Part shown: one piece after another, positions 1 to 7,982 of the stretch | Numbering within the stretch: the stretch's first letter is position 1 | How the letters are laid out: each line of letters begins with the position of its first letter | From: Rhodospirillaceae bacterium | GTDB lineage: Bacteria; Pseudomonadota; Alphaproteobacteria; Rhodospirillales; UBA2165 | Direction: 5' to 3' | Assembly (NCBI GenBank): GCA_018674495.1 | Contig: JABHAA010000006.1 | Span: 1 to 39,856, forward strand | DNA length: 39,856 nucleotides | The notes under the pieces: model-generated | Database searches by the model: none | What the model was told of the DNA's origin: nothing | Seen by the model: the letters and a program-made list of their open reading frames with translations, nothing else | Made by a program: the position numbers and the translations under genes

Positions 1-1824
1 AATTCAAGCCGTAAAGGAGATCGCCACCAATTGTTGGGCGTGATGGCCAATATTCGCGGCACATTGAGATTGAGTCTTACCAGTATCAGAGCCTACTTGC
101 TTACTGGCGAAAAATATTCCGCCGATGAATATGGCGCACTGTGGGCCAGGAACGAGCAGCATTTTTTGGAATTGCGCAAGTCTGCGCGACTATTGTCGCC
201 GCCGCAGATCGCTTTGTTTGAAGAATTCAAGGTTGCGCGTGCCAGTTTTGCGCCGCTTCCGGCCAAGATGTTTGAAATCCGTTCTTCAGAAAAATGGAAC
301 ATGGCAAATTACCTACTTGCCACGGAAGCCATACCGCGTGCCGACAAAATTTTGGAGTTGCTATTGGGGGCCATCCAGAAAGATGGCTCGCGCGATGGGG
401 GCATGACTGGCAGCCAGCAAAACCTTCTCGAAATCGATGTAAGACATAGCGCGGCTGCGGCCCGCAGATTGTTGCTGCTGCAATGGCTGCTGTTGTTGGC
501 CGGCGCCTCTTTGGCGACGTTGATCGCGTATTTCACTGCGCGTTCCATCGTAGCGCCGGTGAAAAATATGACCTCCGCCATGCTGTGTTTGGCTGATGGT
601 GAAATGAATTTTGAAATCCCCGACCAAGATCGCAATGACGAGATTGGTGATATGGCTGGGGCTGTCCAGGTTTTCAAAGAGAACGCTTTGGAGCAGGACC
701 GCTTGGAGAGCGAAAAACTAGAATTGTTCGAGGAATTGGACTTCCAGAAGTCCGCGATTGATAAACATGCCATTGTGAGTATTGCGGATGCTGACGGGGA
801 CATCATCTACGCCAACGACAAATTTTGTGAAATCAGCGGATATACCCGCCAGGAGTTACTCGGCCAAAATCACCGCATACTAAAATCCAACGAGCATTCT
901 CCCGCATTCTATTCAGATATTTGGGATACCATTTCGGCCGGTAAGGTATGGCAAGGCGAGATCAAAAATTACAGAAAAGACGGCGAATATTATTGGATCA
1001 TGTCCACTATCGTACCTGCCTTGGACAATGACGGAAAGCCGCTCAGATATGTGTCCATTCGCTCGGATATCAGCGAACGCAAGGAAGCCGAAATCGCCGC
1101 CTTGGCAGCCAGCCGCGCCAAGTCTGAGTTGATGGCGAACATGAGCCACGAATTGCGCACCCCGCTCAATGCTATCATCGGATTCTCGGGCACTATGATG
1201 GCTGAAGCATTCGGTCCCATCGACAACGAGAAATATCGGGAATATTTGGGGGATATCCATAGTTCGGGGCAGCATCTGTTGGAACTTATCGCGGATATTC
1301 TTGATGTTTCCGCCGTTGAAGCGGGCTCTTTGAAATTGCATAGAGAAAATATCAATCTGCCCGATCTCGTTGCCGGTATTATTCGCATCATCCGGCCCCG
1401 AGCCGAAGAAAACGGGTTAACCGTCACGTCCTCTGTTGCTGCGGAGATTACGGAAATTTACGCTGATGAGCGACGCGTAAAGCAAATTCTTCTCAATTTG
1501 CTCGGCAACGCGGTCAAGTATACGCCGGAAGGAGGGGACGTTGCCGTAAACATGTCCATGAATAAAGGCGGCGTCCTTATCATTGAGGTCAGTGATACTG
1601 GTATCGGCATGGATGCGGATGAGTTAAGCGAAGCCATGAGCGTATTCGGGCGGGTGGCCCGCGGTCTTGACCGCCAGACGGAAGGCACCGGGCTGGGGCT
1701 GCCCCTAACCAAGGGGCTGGTCGATCTGCATGATGGAACCATGGAAATTAAGAGCGAGAAAGGTCTTGGCACCACAGTAACGGTGACTATTCCCTGCGCG
1801 CCGATTTCCGAAACGGCTGACTAA
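1..1824 (+). CDS. PAS/HAMP sensor histidine kinase, 5' end missing
   Basis: Membrane sensor kinase that autophosphorylates on His and would pass phosphate to an unseen response regulator. The frame is open from base 1, so the gene probably starts upstream; the first possible start in the window is a TTG at 31. Counting from that TTG: a helical extracytoplasmic sensor region with an AYLLTGE motif (about 1-145), a membrane helix (about 146-170), HAMP (about 170-222), one PAS domain (about 240-350, ending in DISERKEAE), HisKA with the phospho-acceptor H373 in MSHELRTPLN, and HATPase_c with an N box (LLNLLGNAVKYTPEGG), DTGIGM and GTGLGLPL. No receiver domain or response regulator follows, so it is an orphan in this window. 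It converges on the CoxL-like gene with a 28-bp gap that shows no clear terminator. The ligand cannot be inferred. Confidence 0.93.
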   Translation, partial: NSSRKGDRHQLLGVMANIRGTLRLSLTSIRAYLLTGEKYSADEYGALWARNEQHFLELRKSARLLSPPQIALFEEFKVARASFAPLPAKMFEIRSSEKWNMANYLLATEAIPRADKILELLLGAIQKDGSRDGGMTGSQQNLLEIDVRHSAAAARRLLLLQWLLLLAGASLATLIAYFTARSIVAPVKNMTSAMLCLADGEMNFEIPDQDRNDEIGDMAGAVQVFKENALEQDRLESEKLELFEELDFQKSAIDKHAIVSIADADGDIIYANDKFCEISGYTRQELLGQNHRILKSNEHSPAFYSDIWDTISAGKVWQGEIKNYRKDGEYYWIMSTIVPALDNDGKPLRYVSIRSDISERKEAEIAALAASRAKSELMANMSHELRTPLNAIIGFSGTMMAEAFGPIDNEKYREYLGDIHSSGQHLLELIADILDVSAVEAGSLKLHRENINLPDLVAGIIRIIRPRAEENGLTVTSSVAAEITEIYADERRVKQILLNLLGNAVKYTPEGGDVAVNMSMNKGGVLIIEVSDTGIGMDADELSEAMSVFGRVARGLDRQTEGTGLGLPLTKGLVDLHDGTMEIKSEKGLGTTVTVTIPCAPISETAD

Positions 1825-1852
1825 CGCAGCACTATTTGGAGGCCGGCTCGCG

Positions 1853-4159
1853 TTACGCCGTGCCCCGGATCGCCCGCCAGATGCGGTGCGGAGTTAGCGG
1901 CATGGGGATGTCGCTGACACCGAAATCCTTTAGCGCATCCAGGACCGCGTTGGTGTAGGCGACCGGCGAAACGGTGGTGCCGCCTTCACCGCCGGCCTTG
2001 ATGCCCAGTGGATTGGTGGGCGAGAGCACCTCGTTGAGGGCGACGTTAAAGCTGGGCACGTCGGCGGCGCGGGGCAGGCCGTAATCCATCAGTGAGCCGG
2101 TTAAGACCTGGCCGGTCCCGGGATCGACAACACAAGATTCCAGCATTGCTTGGCCCAGCCCCTGCGCCACGGCACCATGGGTCTGGCCGTGCACGATCAT
2201 CGGGTTGATGGCGCGGCCCACATCGTCGATGGCAGTGTAGCGCGTCAGTTTGGTGGCGCCGGTCTCCGGGTCCAGCTCTACCTCGCAAATATGACAGCCG
2301 TTGGGGAATACCGGCGTTTGCATCTCGTTGGCCCGGATCACTTCCAGGGTACCCGCATCGGTGCGCCCGGCCAGCTCGAACCAATCAATGCTTCGGTCGG
2401 TTCCGATGACCCGGAATTGACCATCCAAGAATTCCACATCGCTCTCCGCCACTTCCAGCACATCGGCGGCAACGGTTTTGCCTTTTTTGATCAGATCGTC
2501 GGCGGCCAGGACGATCACCGTTCCGGCCATGCGCATGGAGCGCCCAGAATGGCTGCCGCCGCCCACCTGAACCACATCGGTATCGCCGATGCGGATCGCG
2601 ACGTTTTCCACCGGCACGCCCAGCCATTCGGCGGCGACCTGGGCGAAGCTGGTCTCGTGCCCCTGGCCGGATGGTTGCGTGCCGATCACCACATCAATGC
2701 GGTCTTCCTCTGTCACCGTGATGCGCGCCTGTTCTAATGGCGTGCCGATGGAGGATTCCACGTATGATGCGAAGCCGACGCCCAGCAATTGGCCGCACGC
2801 CTCTGCCTCGGCGCGGCGCGCATCGATGCCGCTCCAGTCGGCCCGAGCCAGGGCCATGGTGATGCATTTTCGGTAATCGCCTGAATCGTAAATCATGCCG
2901 AGGGGATTGGCGTATGGCATCTCGTCCTCGGCGATCAGGTTGCGGCGGCGCAGCTCGACCGGGTCCATGTCCAGTTTCTGTGCCGCAAGTTCCACCAGCC
3001 GTTCCATGGCGTAGGTAACTTCGGGCCGGCCGGACGATCTGTAGGCTTGCGTCGGCATGGTGTTGGTAAACACGGCGCGCGCCCGGATGGTGGCCACCGG
3101 TATGCGGTAATTGCCAGTGATCAGGTTGGAGCCCTTGGCGATCGGCGAGAAGGAAACGGCGCGGGCACCCTGGTTGGAAATATTGTCGGCGCGCATTCCT
3201 AAAAACTGGCCCCGTGCATCCAGCGCCAGCTGAACAGATGTGTACAAATCCCGGCCCTGGTAATCGCTGAGGAAGCTTTCGGTGCGCTCGGCGGTGAATT
3301 TCACCGGGCGACCCAATTTTTTTGCCGCCCAGGCCACCAGCACCACCTCCACATAGACCCGGTTGCGGGTGCCGAAATTGCCGCCCACGTCGAAAGACAA
3401 GACCCGGATATTGGCTGGGTCCTCGCCGAGCACTTCTGCGATCTCGTGCTTTTGCCGGACAGCGCCGCCGGAACCCGCATGGATTGTCGTGCGCCCGGAG
3501 CCTTTGTCATAGATGGCCAGCGCCGCGCGCGGCTCGATGGGCACACCGGTAACCCGGCCGATATGGAACGCAGCCGACACCACATGCTTGGCGGCGGCGA
3601 AGGCGGCATCGGTAGCGGCCACATCGCCGAAGACGCTGTCGACACAGACGTTGCCGGGCAATTCGTCCCAGACGCTTGGTTGCGCGGATTGGGCGGCGGC
3701 CAGGGCATCGCTATTGTGGGGCAGGGGCTCGTAATCGACGCGCACCAATTCTGCGGCGTCCAAGGCTTGTGATTTGGTTTCGGCGATGACCATGGCGACC
3801 GCCTCGCCCACATGACGGGCCTTGTCGGCGGGCAGTGCCATGTGCGGGCCGATAAAGACGTGGCTGCCGCCTGGGCCGGTCAGCTTCAGATCATGCTGGG
3901 TCTTGGGCAAGGGGCTGTGCGGGATCGCGCCCAGCCCATCGGCGGCGCAATCAATACCGGAATAGACCGCCAGCGTCCCTGGCATTGCCATGGCGGCGGC
4001 GGTATCGATGCCAAGGATGCGGGCGTGGCTGTGGGGCGAGCGGACCATGACGCTGTGCACCTGGCCCGGTGCATTGGCATCGTCGGTGAACTGGCCCTTT
4101 CCGGTAAGCAGGCGCGCATCCTCTTTGCGGAGAACCGGTTTACCGATGGCGCCGGTCAT
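1853..4159 (-). CDS. Xanthine dehydrogenase/CoxL-family molybdopterin-binding subunit
   Basis: Large catalytic subunit of a molybdenum hydroxylase, expected to hydroxylate or oxidise an organic substrate at a Mo-cytosine-dinucleotide centre. At 768 aa it has the usual full length: a/b hammerhead domain near the N-terminus (about 20-130), then the two molybdopterin-binding lobes. The active-site loop reads AYRSSGRPE (372-380), not the AYRCSFR of true form I CO dehydrogenase, so CO oxidation is unlikely. The catalytic Glu is probably E725 in KAGGEGG. The ATG overlaps the UbiD-family stop as ATGA, implying coupled translation. Oddly, no 2Fe-2S (CoxS) or FAD (CoxM) subunit lies next to it; these would have to be encoded elsewhere. 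The context points to oxidation of an aromatic or heteroaromatic acid, but the substrate is not determinable. Confidence 0.92.
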   Translation of the reverse strand: MTGAIGKPVLRKEDARLLTGKGQFTDDANAPGQVHSVMVRSPHSHARILGIDTAAAMAMPGTLAVYSGIDCAADGLGAIPHSPLPKTQHDLKLTGPGGSHVFIGPHMALPADKARHVGEAVAMVIAETKSQALDAAELVRVDYEPLPHNSDALAAAQSAQPSVWDELPGNVCVDSVFGDVAATDAAFAAAKHVVSAAFHIGRVTGVPIEPRAALAIYDKGSGRTTIHAGSGGAVRQKHEIAEVLGEDPANIRVLSFDVGGNFGTRNRVYVEVVLVAWAAKKLGRPVKFTAERTESFLSDYQGRDLYTSVQLALDARGQFLGMRADNISNQGARAVSFSPIAKGSNLITGNYRIPVATIRARAVFTNTMPTQAYRSSGRPEVTYAMERLVELAAQKLDMDPVELRRRNLIAEDEMPYANPLGMIYDSGDYRKCITMALARADWSGIDARRAEAEACGQLLGVGFASYVESSIGTPLEQARITVTEEDRIDVVIGTQPSGQGHETSFAQVAAEWLGVPVENVAIRIGDTDVVQVGGGSHSGRSMRMAGTVIVLAADDLIKKGKTVAADVLEVAESDVEFLDGQFRVIGTDRSIDWFELAGRTDAGTLEVIRANEMQTPVFPNGCHICEVELDPETGATKLTRYTAIDDVGRAINPMIVHGQTHGAVAQGLGQAMLESCVVDPGTGQVLTGSLMDYGLPRAADVPSFNVALNEVLSPTNPLGIKAGGEGGTTVSPVAYTNAVLDALKDFGVSDIPMPLTPHRIWRAIRGTA

Positions 4160-5796
4160 GGCGCCTTCAATACATCACGAACCGGGGTGTTGGGTTTGAT
4201 TCCCTTGGCTCGCATTTGCTTGGAACGCTCGCCATTGCTCAAATAATCGCCATCGGTGGCGCGTGCCGCCAAGGCGTCCCATTCGTCGGACCAGTCGCCG
4301 AGGGAATAGCCGTGCCATGGTGTTTCTGGCGAGAGCGGCGGTAATTGCAGGCGCTCCCAAATCTCCTTGGCGTGCTCCATATAAGGTTTCTTCGGCAACG
4401 CCAGTGGCGCCGATACATGCTTTAGCGTCGCATCCACCAGCATGGTGCCGTCGGACCCACGGTCGCCGCCTTTCGGTCCGTGGCCACCGTCCCTATGCCC
4501 AAGGATAACCACGTCCTCGGCCGGGTTGGCCCGGTAGGCGAGGGACCAGAACACGGCATCGCCGTTGTCGGGATTGATATCCTCGCTCACTGCCATCACG
4601 TATTTTCCGCAATCGGCGCGCAAACTGGAGGCACCATAAAGGGCGCGCCAAACCTCGGTCTTCGGCGTACCCGGTGCCATCACCAGAAAGATCACCCGGC
4701 GGATATTGGACAAGGGCTCGTGCATGACGACGTTCTGCACGCCCCGGATGCCGAGGCTGTTCCGCAAATGGGAAAGAAACATCTGCTCATAGGCGTCGCG
4801 CTTGATGGCGCTGGATTCAGACGGGGTTACCTGGGAGATAATCGACGCGAACAGGGCGTCTTTCTTGCGGGTGATGGCGGTGACGTCGAAGATCATGTTG
4901 AAATCTTCGAGGGCAATATGGCCGTGGGATTCGCCGAACGGCGCTTCCGGTTCCAGATATTCCGTATCGATCAGCCCTTCGATGATGATCTCCGCTTCCG
5001 CCGGCACCAACAGATCGATGCTGTGGCAGCGGGTGACGCGGATTGGCTCGCCGGCCAGGCCGCCGGCGACGGCCAACTCGTCGATGCCCATGGGCAGTTT
5101 CTGCGGCCCTGTATAGGCGACCACGGGCGGACACCCAAGAACGATAGCGCAGGGCATCTTCTCACCGCGTGCCTGGTATTTCAGCCAATGGGGATAGCCG
5201 CCGGCGCCCCCGGAGCGAGTCGACATGCGCACGCCAATGCGGTCGGCGGCCTTCAGCCCGCCCCGGTAGGTGCCAAGGTTCTGCACGCCGGTGTCGGGAT
5301 CGCGAGTGGCGAAATTGCCGGCGGTGATATAGGGGGCGCTGTCATAGCCGGGCGTCGAGATCGGTACCGGCAAAGCATCCAACCCCTTGCCGGGCCCCTT
5401 AAGATCATCGCCTTCCAAGATAATTTCTTGGGCTGGCGCTCCTGAGACCTCCACTGGCGGGATCGGCTTATCAATGGCGCGGGCCCAGATGGGACCGACC
5501 CCATCTGCATCGACGCCCAATCCGGCCCGGTAGATGGCGCGGCTGCCTGCCATAGCGCCGACCACCACCGGCATATCAAATTTGCGCCCCTTGGCATCGG
5601 TGACGTTGGAAAAGACGAAGGCTTTGCGCTCTTCGTCCGGGATACCGCCCCGATACTGCCAGCGCACCAGCGGATGCAGTTCGGTATCCTTATTGACTTC
5701 CGCATCGATGCGCCGCACCAGCCCCAACCCGTCAAGGCGGTCTAAATGTTCGGCAAAGTCGGCGTAACCGCGTTTGGGCGTGGTTTTAGCGTCCAT
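4156..5796 (-). CDS. UbiD-family prenylated-FMN-dependent decarboxylase
   Basis: Predicted reversible decarboxylase of an aromatic or alpha,beta-unsaturated carboxylic acid using prenylated FMN. It has 546 aa, slightly longer than E. coli UbiD. The strongest visible signature is the Glu pair E284 and E289 in PEAPFGESHGH; the spacing of five equals that of the catalytic Glu residues in fungal Fdc1. Other family blocks are VPAEAEIIIEG and the C-terminal WSLAYRANPAEDV region. It is the first gene of a two-gene unit: its TGA overlaps the ATG of the CoxL-like gene (ATGA). No UbiX flavin prenyltransferase is visible in the window, so the cofactor must come from elsewhere. A role in ubiquinone synthesis is less likely than catabolism, given the molybdenum hydroxylase partner. 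This last point is inference. Confidence 0.92.
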   Translation of the reverse strand: MDAKTTPKRGYADFAEHLDRLDGLGLVRRIDAEVNKDTELHPLVRWQYRGGIPDEERKAFVFSNVTDAKGRKFDMPVVVGAMAGSRAIYRAGLGVDADGVGPIWARAIDKPIPPVEVSGAPAQEIILEGDDLKGPGKGLDALPVPISTPGYDSAPYITAGNFATRDPDTGVQNLGTYRGGLKAADRIGVRMSTRSGGAGGYPHWLKYQARGEKMPCAIVLGCPPVVAYTGPQKLPMGIDELAVAGGLAGEPIRVTRCHSIDLLVPAEAEIIIEGLIDTEYLEPEAPFGESHGHIALEDFNMIFDVTAITRKKDALFASIISQVTPSESSAIKRDAYEQMFLSHLRNSLGIRGVQNVVMHEPLSNIRRVIFLVMAPGTPKTEVWRALYGASSLRADCGKYVMAVSEDINPDNGDAVFWSLAYRANPAEDVVILGHRDGGHGPKGGDRGSDGTMLVDATLKHVSAPLALPKKPYMEHAKEIWERLQLPPLSPETPWHGYSLGDWSDEWDALAARATDGDYLSNGERSKQMRAKGIKPNTPVRDVLKAP

Positions 5797-5924
5797 GGTA
5801 GAATGGTATCTGGGTTGGTGATTACGATAAAGAGAATGCTGTCAGAGACACTTGGGTGCTAGCGCGGTTCCGGATGATTGGCGTTATTCAGGACCGCCGC
5901 AGATTTTTTCAACTCTATACATTT

Positions 5925-6572
5925 TCAAAGATTACGTTTGATTCTGGTATAGTCTCCTTTCACTTGAAGCTTCACTGTGATGTTCTTTCTTGTACGATTT
6001 CTCCAAAACCAACCATGATTCCCGTCAAAAGCTGCTTTTAGACTACCTTTGTCCCCTGGCACGCCTCGTCCTTTCTTGTAGCTGATGGATTTACCAGCGC
6101 CGTCGCCGTGAAGATCATAATTGGCGACGCCTTGATCAACGGACCAGGAGAACTCGGCCTCAGCACCTTTTTTCATAATCAACTTAACCTCGGTTCCTTG
6201 ACCAGGTTTTAATGAAATTGAGATTTCATCTTTCCAATCGGACGCGGCGGTTTGAGCCGAGGCTGTGCGAGGAAGAAACACAGACAAAATGGATTTAAGC
6301 AGGCCCGACTGTTCCTCGGCTTTGGTCGGCCCTGGTTTTTGAAGCTGCTGTTTTCTATCGGCATCCGCCTCTTTTTCCAGCTGAATTTTAATCTCTCCCA
6401 TTTCAGTGAGGCCAAGAGCTCGGCCAGCACCGGTCGGATCGATGCCATGCTCCGAAGGAAGGACTATAGTGATCAGGATAACTATGGCAGACAGGACTGC
6501 TAGTATGGTTGAGCGAAACAGTTGGCGCGACGAGGGCAGCGCTGCTCGTTTGGGGAGGTCTGAATTATACAT
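5925..6572 (-). CDS. Membrane-anchored periplasmic protein next to HupE/UreJ
   Basis: Protein of 215 aa when started at the ATG at 6572, which has a good ribosome site (GGAAAGGAAC) 8 nt upstream; an earlier in-frame ATG at 6605 would overlap the HupE gene. Residues about 17-40 form one membrane helix (RSTILAVLSAIVILITIVLP), so the rest should be periplasmic. A charged segment rich in K, E and Q follows, and then a beta-type domain. It resembles the family annotated as 'transmembrane anchor protein' that is commonly found beside HupE/UreJ-like genes; I am recalling that association, not computing it. It lies 19 bp after the HupE-like gene in the same AT-rich operon. Its exact function is unknown; a partner role in metal handling is inferred from context. 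Confidence 0.75.
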   Translation of the reverse strand: MYNSDLPKRAALPSSRQLFRSTILAVLSAIVILITIVLPSEHGIDPTGAGRALGLTEMGEIKIQLEKEADADRKQQLQKPGPTKAEEQSGLLKSILSVFLPRTASAQTAASDWKDEISISLKPGQGTEVKLIMKKGAEAEFSWSVDQGVANYDLHGDGAGKSISYKKGRGVPGDKGSLKAAFDGNHGWFWRNRTRKNITVKLQVKGDYTRIKRNL

Positions 6573-6591
6573 ATTTGAAGTTCCTTTCCTA

Positions 6592-7326
6592 CTAGGACAC
6601 GGCATAGCCGGTTAGCTGATATCCAATCAGAGTAAACCCAGCCGCCATCACGATTACATTTGCGGTATAGGCGTGTTTTAGAAAACTGGGCCGAAGACGC
6701 CACCAACTCATGGCAAGAAGGATTGCACCAAGAGCAAGCATTTGCCCCAGTTCTACACCGACATTGAATGCCAATAAGTTCGGTATTAAGCCGTTTTCCG
6801 CGATTTCGTAGTCTATAATCTTAGAAGCAAGGCCAAAGCCATGGAAGAAACCGAATACCAATGTCGCAAGTTTTATACTTGGCTGAATACCAAACCAGCG
6901 CTGGTATGCTCCCAAATTGTCGAGAGATTTGTACACGATTGAAAAGCCGATAATTGCATCAATGATGTAGCTGTTAATTCCGAAGTCTAAAAGAACACCC
7001 AACAACATGGTGCTGGAATGACCGAGCGCAAACAGACTGACGTAAATGGCGACGTGTTTCATCCGATACAGGAAGAAGATCACACCGAATAGAAATAGGA
7101 TGTGATCAAATCCCGTCACCATATGTTTGGCACCTAAATAGGTGAATGGAATGAGATGCGTGCCATAAATTTCTTGGATATAGCCTTTGTCACCTTCCGC
7201 AACTGCATGCGCAATCGCACCATTGGAAAATGCAAGAATAATTGATGCGGCGATAACCGTAAGGAGGAGAAGCCGTGAGCACGTTCCCCATATCCCTCCT
7301 CCATTTTTGGTGGATGGTAGATTCAT
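6592..7326 (-). CDS. HupE/UreJ-family membrane protein, probable metal permease
   Basis: A 244-aa inner-membrane protein with an N-terminal signal-like segment (about 18-40, possible cleavage after AHA) and about six hydrophobic helices. Family signatures are GFDHILFLFG near residue 72, ALGHSST, FGFFHGFGLASK and FNVGVELGQ; the conserved His and Asp residues are candidate metal ligands. HupE/UreJ proteins are secondary transporters linked to nickel or cobalt, and distant homologs occur in zinc-regulated loci. No hydrogenase or urease genes are near, so hydrogenase or urease maturation is unlikely. The gene sits between the His-rich protein (upstream) and the membrane-anchored protein (downstream) in one minus-strand operon. 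The ribosome site is weak (GGGT about 11 nt upstream). Lower GC than the flanking genes suggests transfer. Confidence 0.85.
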   Translation of the reverse strand: MNLPSTKNGGGIWGTCSRLLLLTVIAASIILAFSNGAIAHAVAEGDKGYIQEIYGTHLIPFTYLGAKHMVTGFDHILFLFGVIFFLYRMKHVAIYVSLFALGHSSTMLLGVLLDFGINSYIIDAIIGFSIVYKSLDNLGAYQRWFGIQPSIKLATLVFGFFHGFGLASKIIDYEIAENGLIPNLLAFNVGVELGQMLALGAILLAMSWWRLRPSFLKHAYTANVIVMAAGFTLIGYQLTGYAVS

Positions 7327-7356
7327 AATTTTGACCCGTTATTGAAATCGCATTGA

Positions 7357-7372
7357 AAGCCTTGCAAGGCTT
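7357..7372. promoter_or_regulatory. 16-bp perfect palindrome between His-rich and HupE genes
   Basis: AAGCCTTGCAAGGCTT is a perfect palindrome with no loop, 10 bp after the stop of the His-rich gene and 30 bp before the HupE-like start. It lacks a T-tract, so it is a weak terminator candidate. It could be an operator or an mRNA hairpin tuning expression between the two genes. Confidence 0.45.
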
Positions 7373-7381
7373 ACGAACAAT

Positions 7382-7765
7382 TTACGTTAGCGATATCAAA
7401 TGCCGGGGGGGCCGATCTCTACCAGAATTGAGGCCAGTCGAGAGCCTTAATTTTGGCGCTGGAGACCAAGAGCCTCTTTCAAAATATACGAAATGAAGCC
7501 CGGATACCGAAAGGCCCGGAATCTCGTGCGAATGGTCGACCGCGTTATGCTCTTGATTGTGGTTCAATTTCTTGTCGACAGGTGAATCGCCATCATGGCT
7601 ATGACCATGAGAGTCTATAACAGCCGGCATAACAATTTTAACGACGTTCAAACTTTCATCCGTAGAATTCACAGGAGCAGCATGAGAAAACCACGTCAGA
7701 AAAACCGCAACCGTTACAAAAACTGAAACAACGGCTCGAAATGATTTGATTTCAATTTTCATCAT
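7382..7765 (-). CDS. Small exported His-rich protein, putative metal-binding
   Basis: Protein of 127 aa when started at the first of two adjacent ATGs (7765); an alternative ATG at 7786 adds seven residues. The N-terminus has a basic stretch and a hydrophobic segment (AVVSVFVTVAVFLTWFSHAA) typical of a signal peptide. The mature part holds clustered histidines (SHGHSHDGD, NHNQEH, DHSHE), at least seven within about 35 residues, typical of metal buffering or delivery. I do not recognise a named family. It is the first gene of the three-gene AT-rich unit with the HupE/UreJ-like permease and the anchored protein, so it may capture a divalent metal in the periplasm. Zn, Ni and Co are all possible. 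No clear Shine-Dalgarno is seen for either start. Confidence 0.7.
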   Translation of the reverse strand: MMKIEIKSFRAVVSVFVTVAVFLTWFSHAAPVNSTDESLNVVKIVMPAVIDSHGHSHDGDSPVDKKLNHNQEHNAVDHSHEIPGLSVSGLHFVYFERGSWSPAPKLRLSTGLNSGRDRPPRHLISLT

Positions 7766-7782
7766 CAAAGAAAGCTCAACCA

Positions 7783-7800
7783 ACATCTATAATATGATGT
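7783..7800. promoter_or_regulatory. Zur/Fur-like inverted repeat before the metal module
   Basis: ACATC-N8-GATGT with the centre TATAATAT lies at the 5' end of the His-rich gene. The central TATAATAT equals the core of the classical Zur box, but the flanks differ. Its placement suits a metalloregulator operator. The assignment is inference from pattern only. Confidence 0.35.
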
Positions 7801-7901
7801 CATTGTCTAACTTATTATTTCTCTTATTTCCAATATAATCTAAATGCCGGGAATAAAAAATTACCTGACGATTGAGAAATTATCTTAGAGTCTAGCCTCG
7901 T

Positions 7902-7982
7902 TCAAATCCAGTAGATGATTAAGACCGCGAGGCACAGGGTAGCAAAGGCGATGTTTGAAATTTTGCCGTATCGGGCGCCAAG
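7902..7982 (-). other. In-frame membrane-helix-coding tail after the isochorismatase stop
   Basis: Directly after the TAG of the isochorismatase-like gene, the same frame stays open for 26 codons up to a TGA at 7902-7904. It encodes a short basic stretch (ARYGKISN) and then a clean hydrophobic helix (IAFATLCLAVLIIYWI). The composition is that of a real membrane segment. It may be the remnant of a lost membrane-protein C-terminus, or a tail reached only by stop-codon read-through. There is no start codon or ribosome site of its own. Confidence 0.35.

Noticed and set aside
1825..1852. Possible terminator between the kinase and CoxL-like genes
   Set aside because: No stem with a T-tract could be drawn.
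4480..5445. 321-codon plus-strand frame
   Set aside because: It lies entirely over the UbiD-family gene on the other strand; its composition (repetitive H, G and D) and lack of motifs mark it as a shadow.
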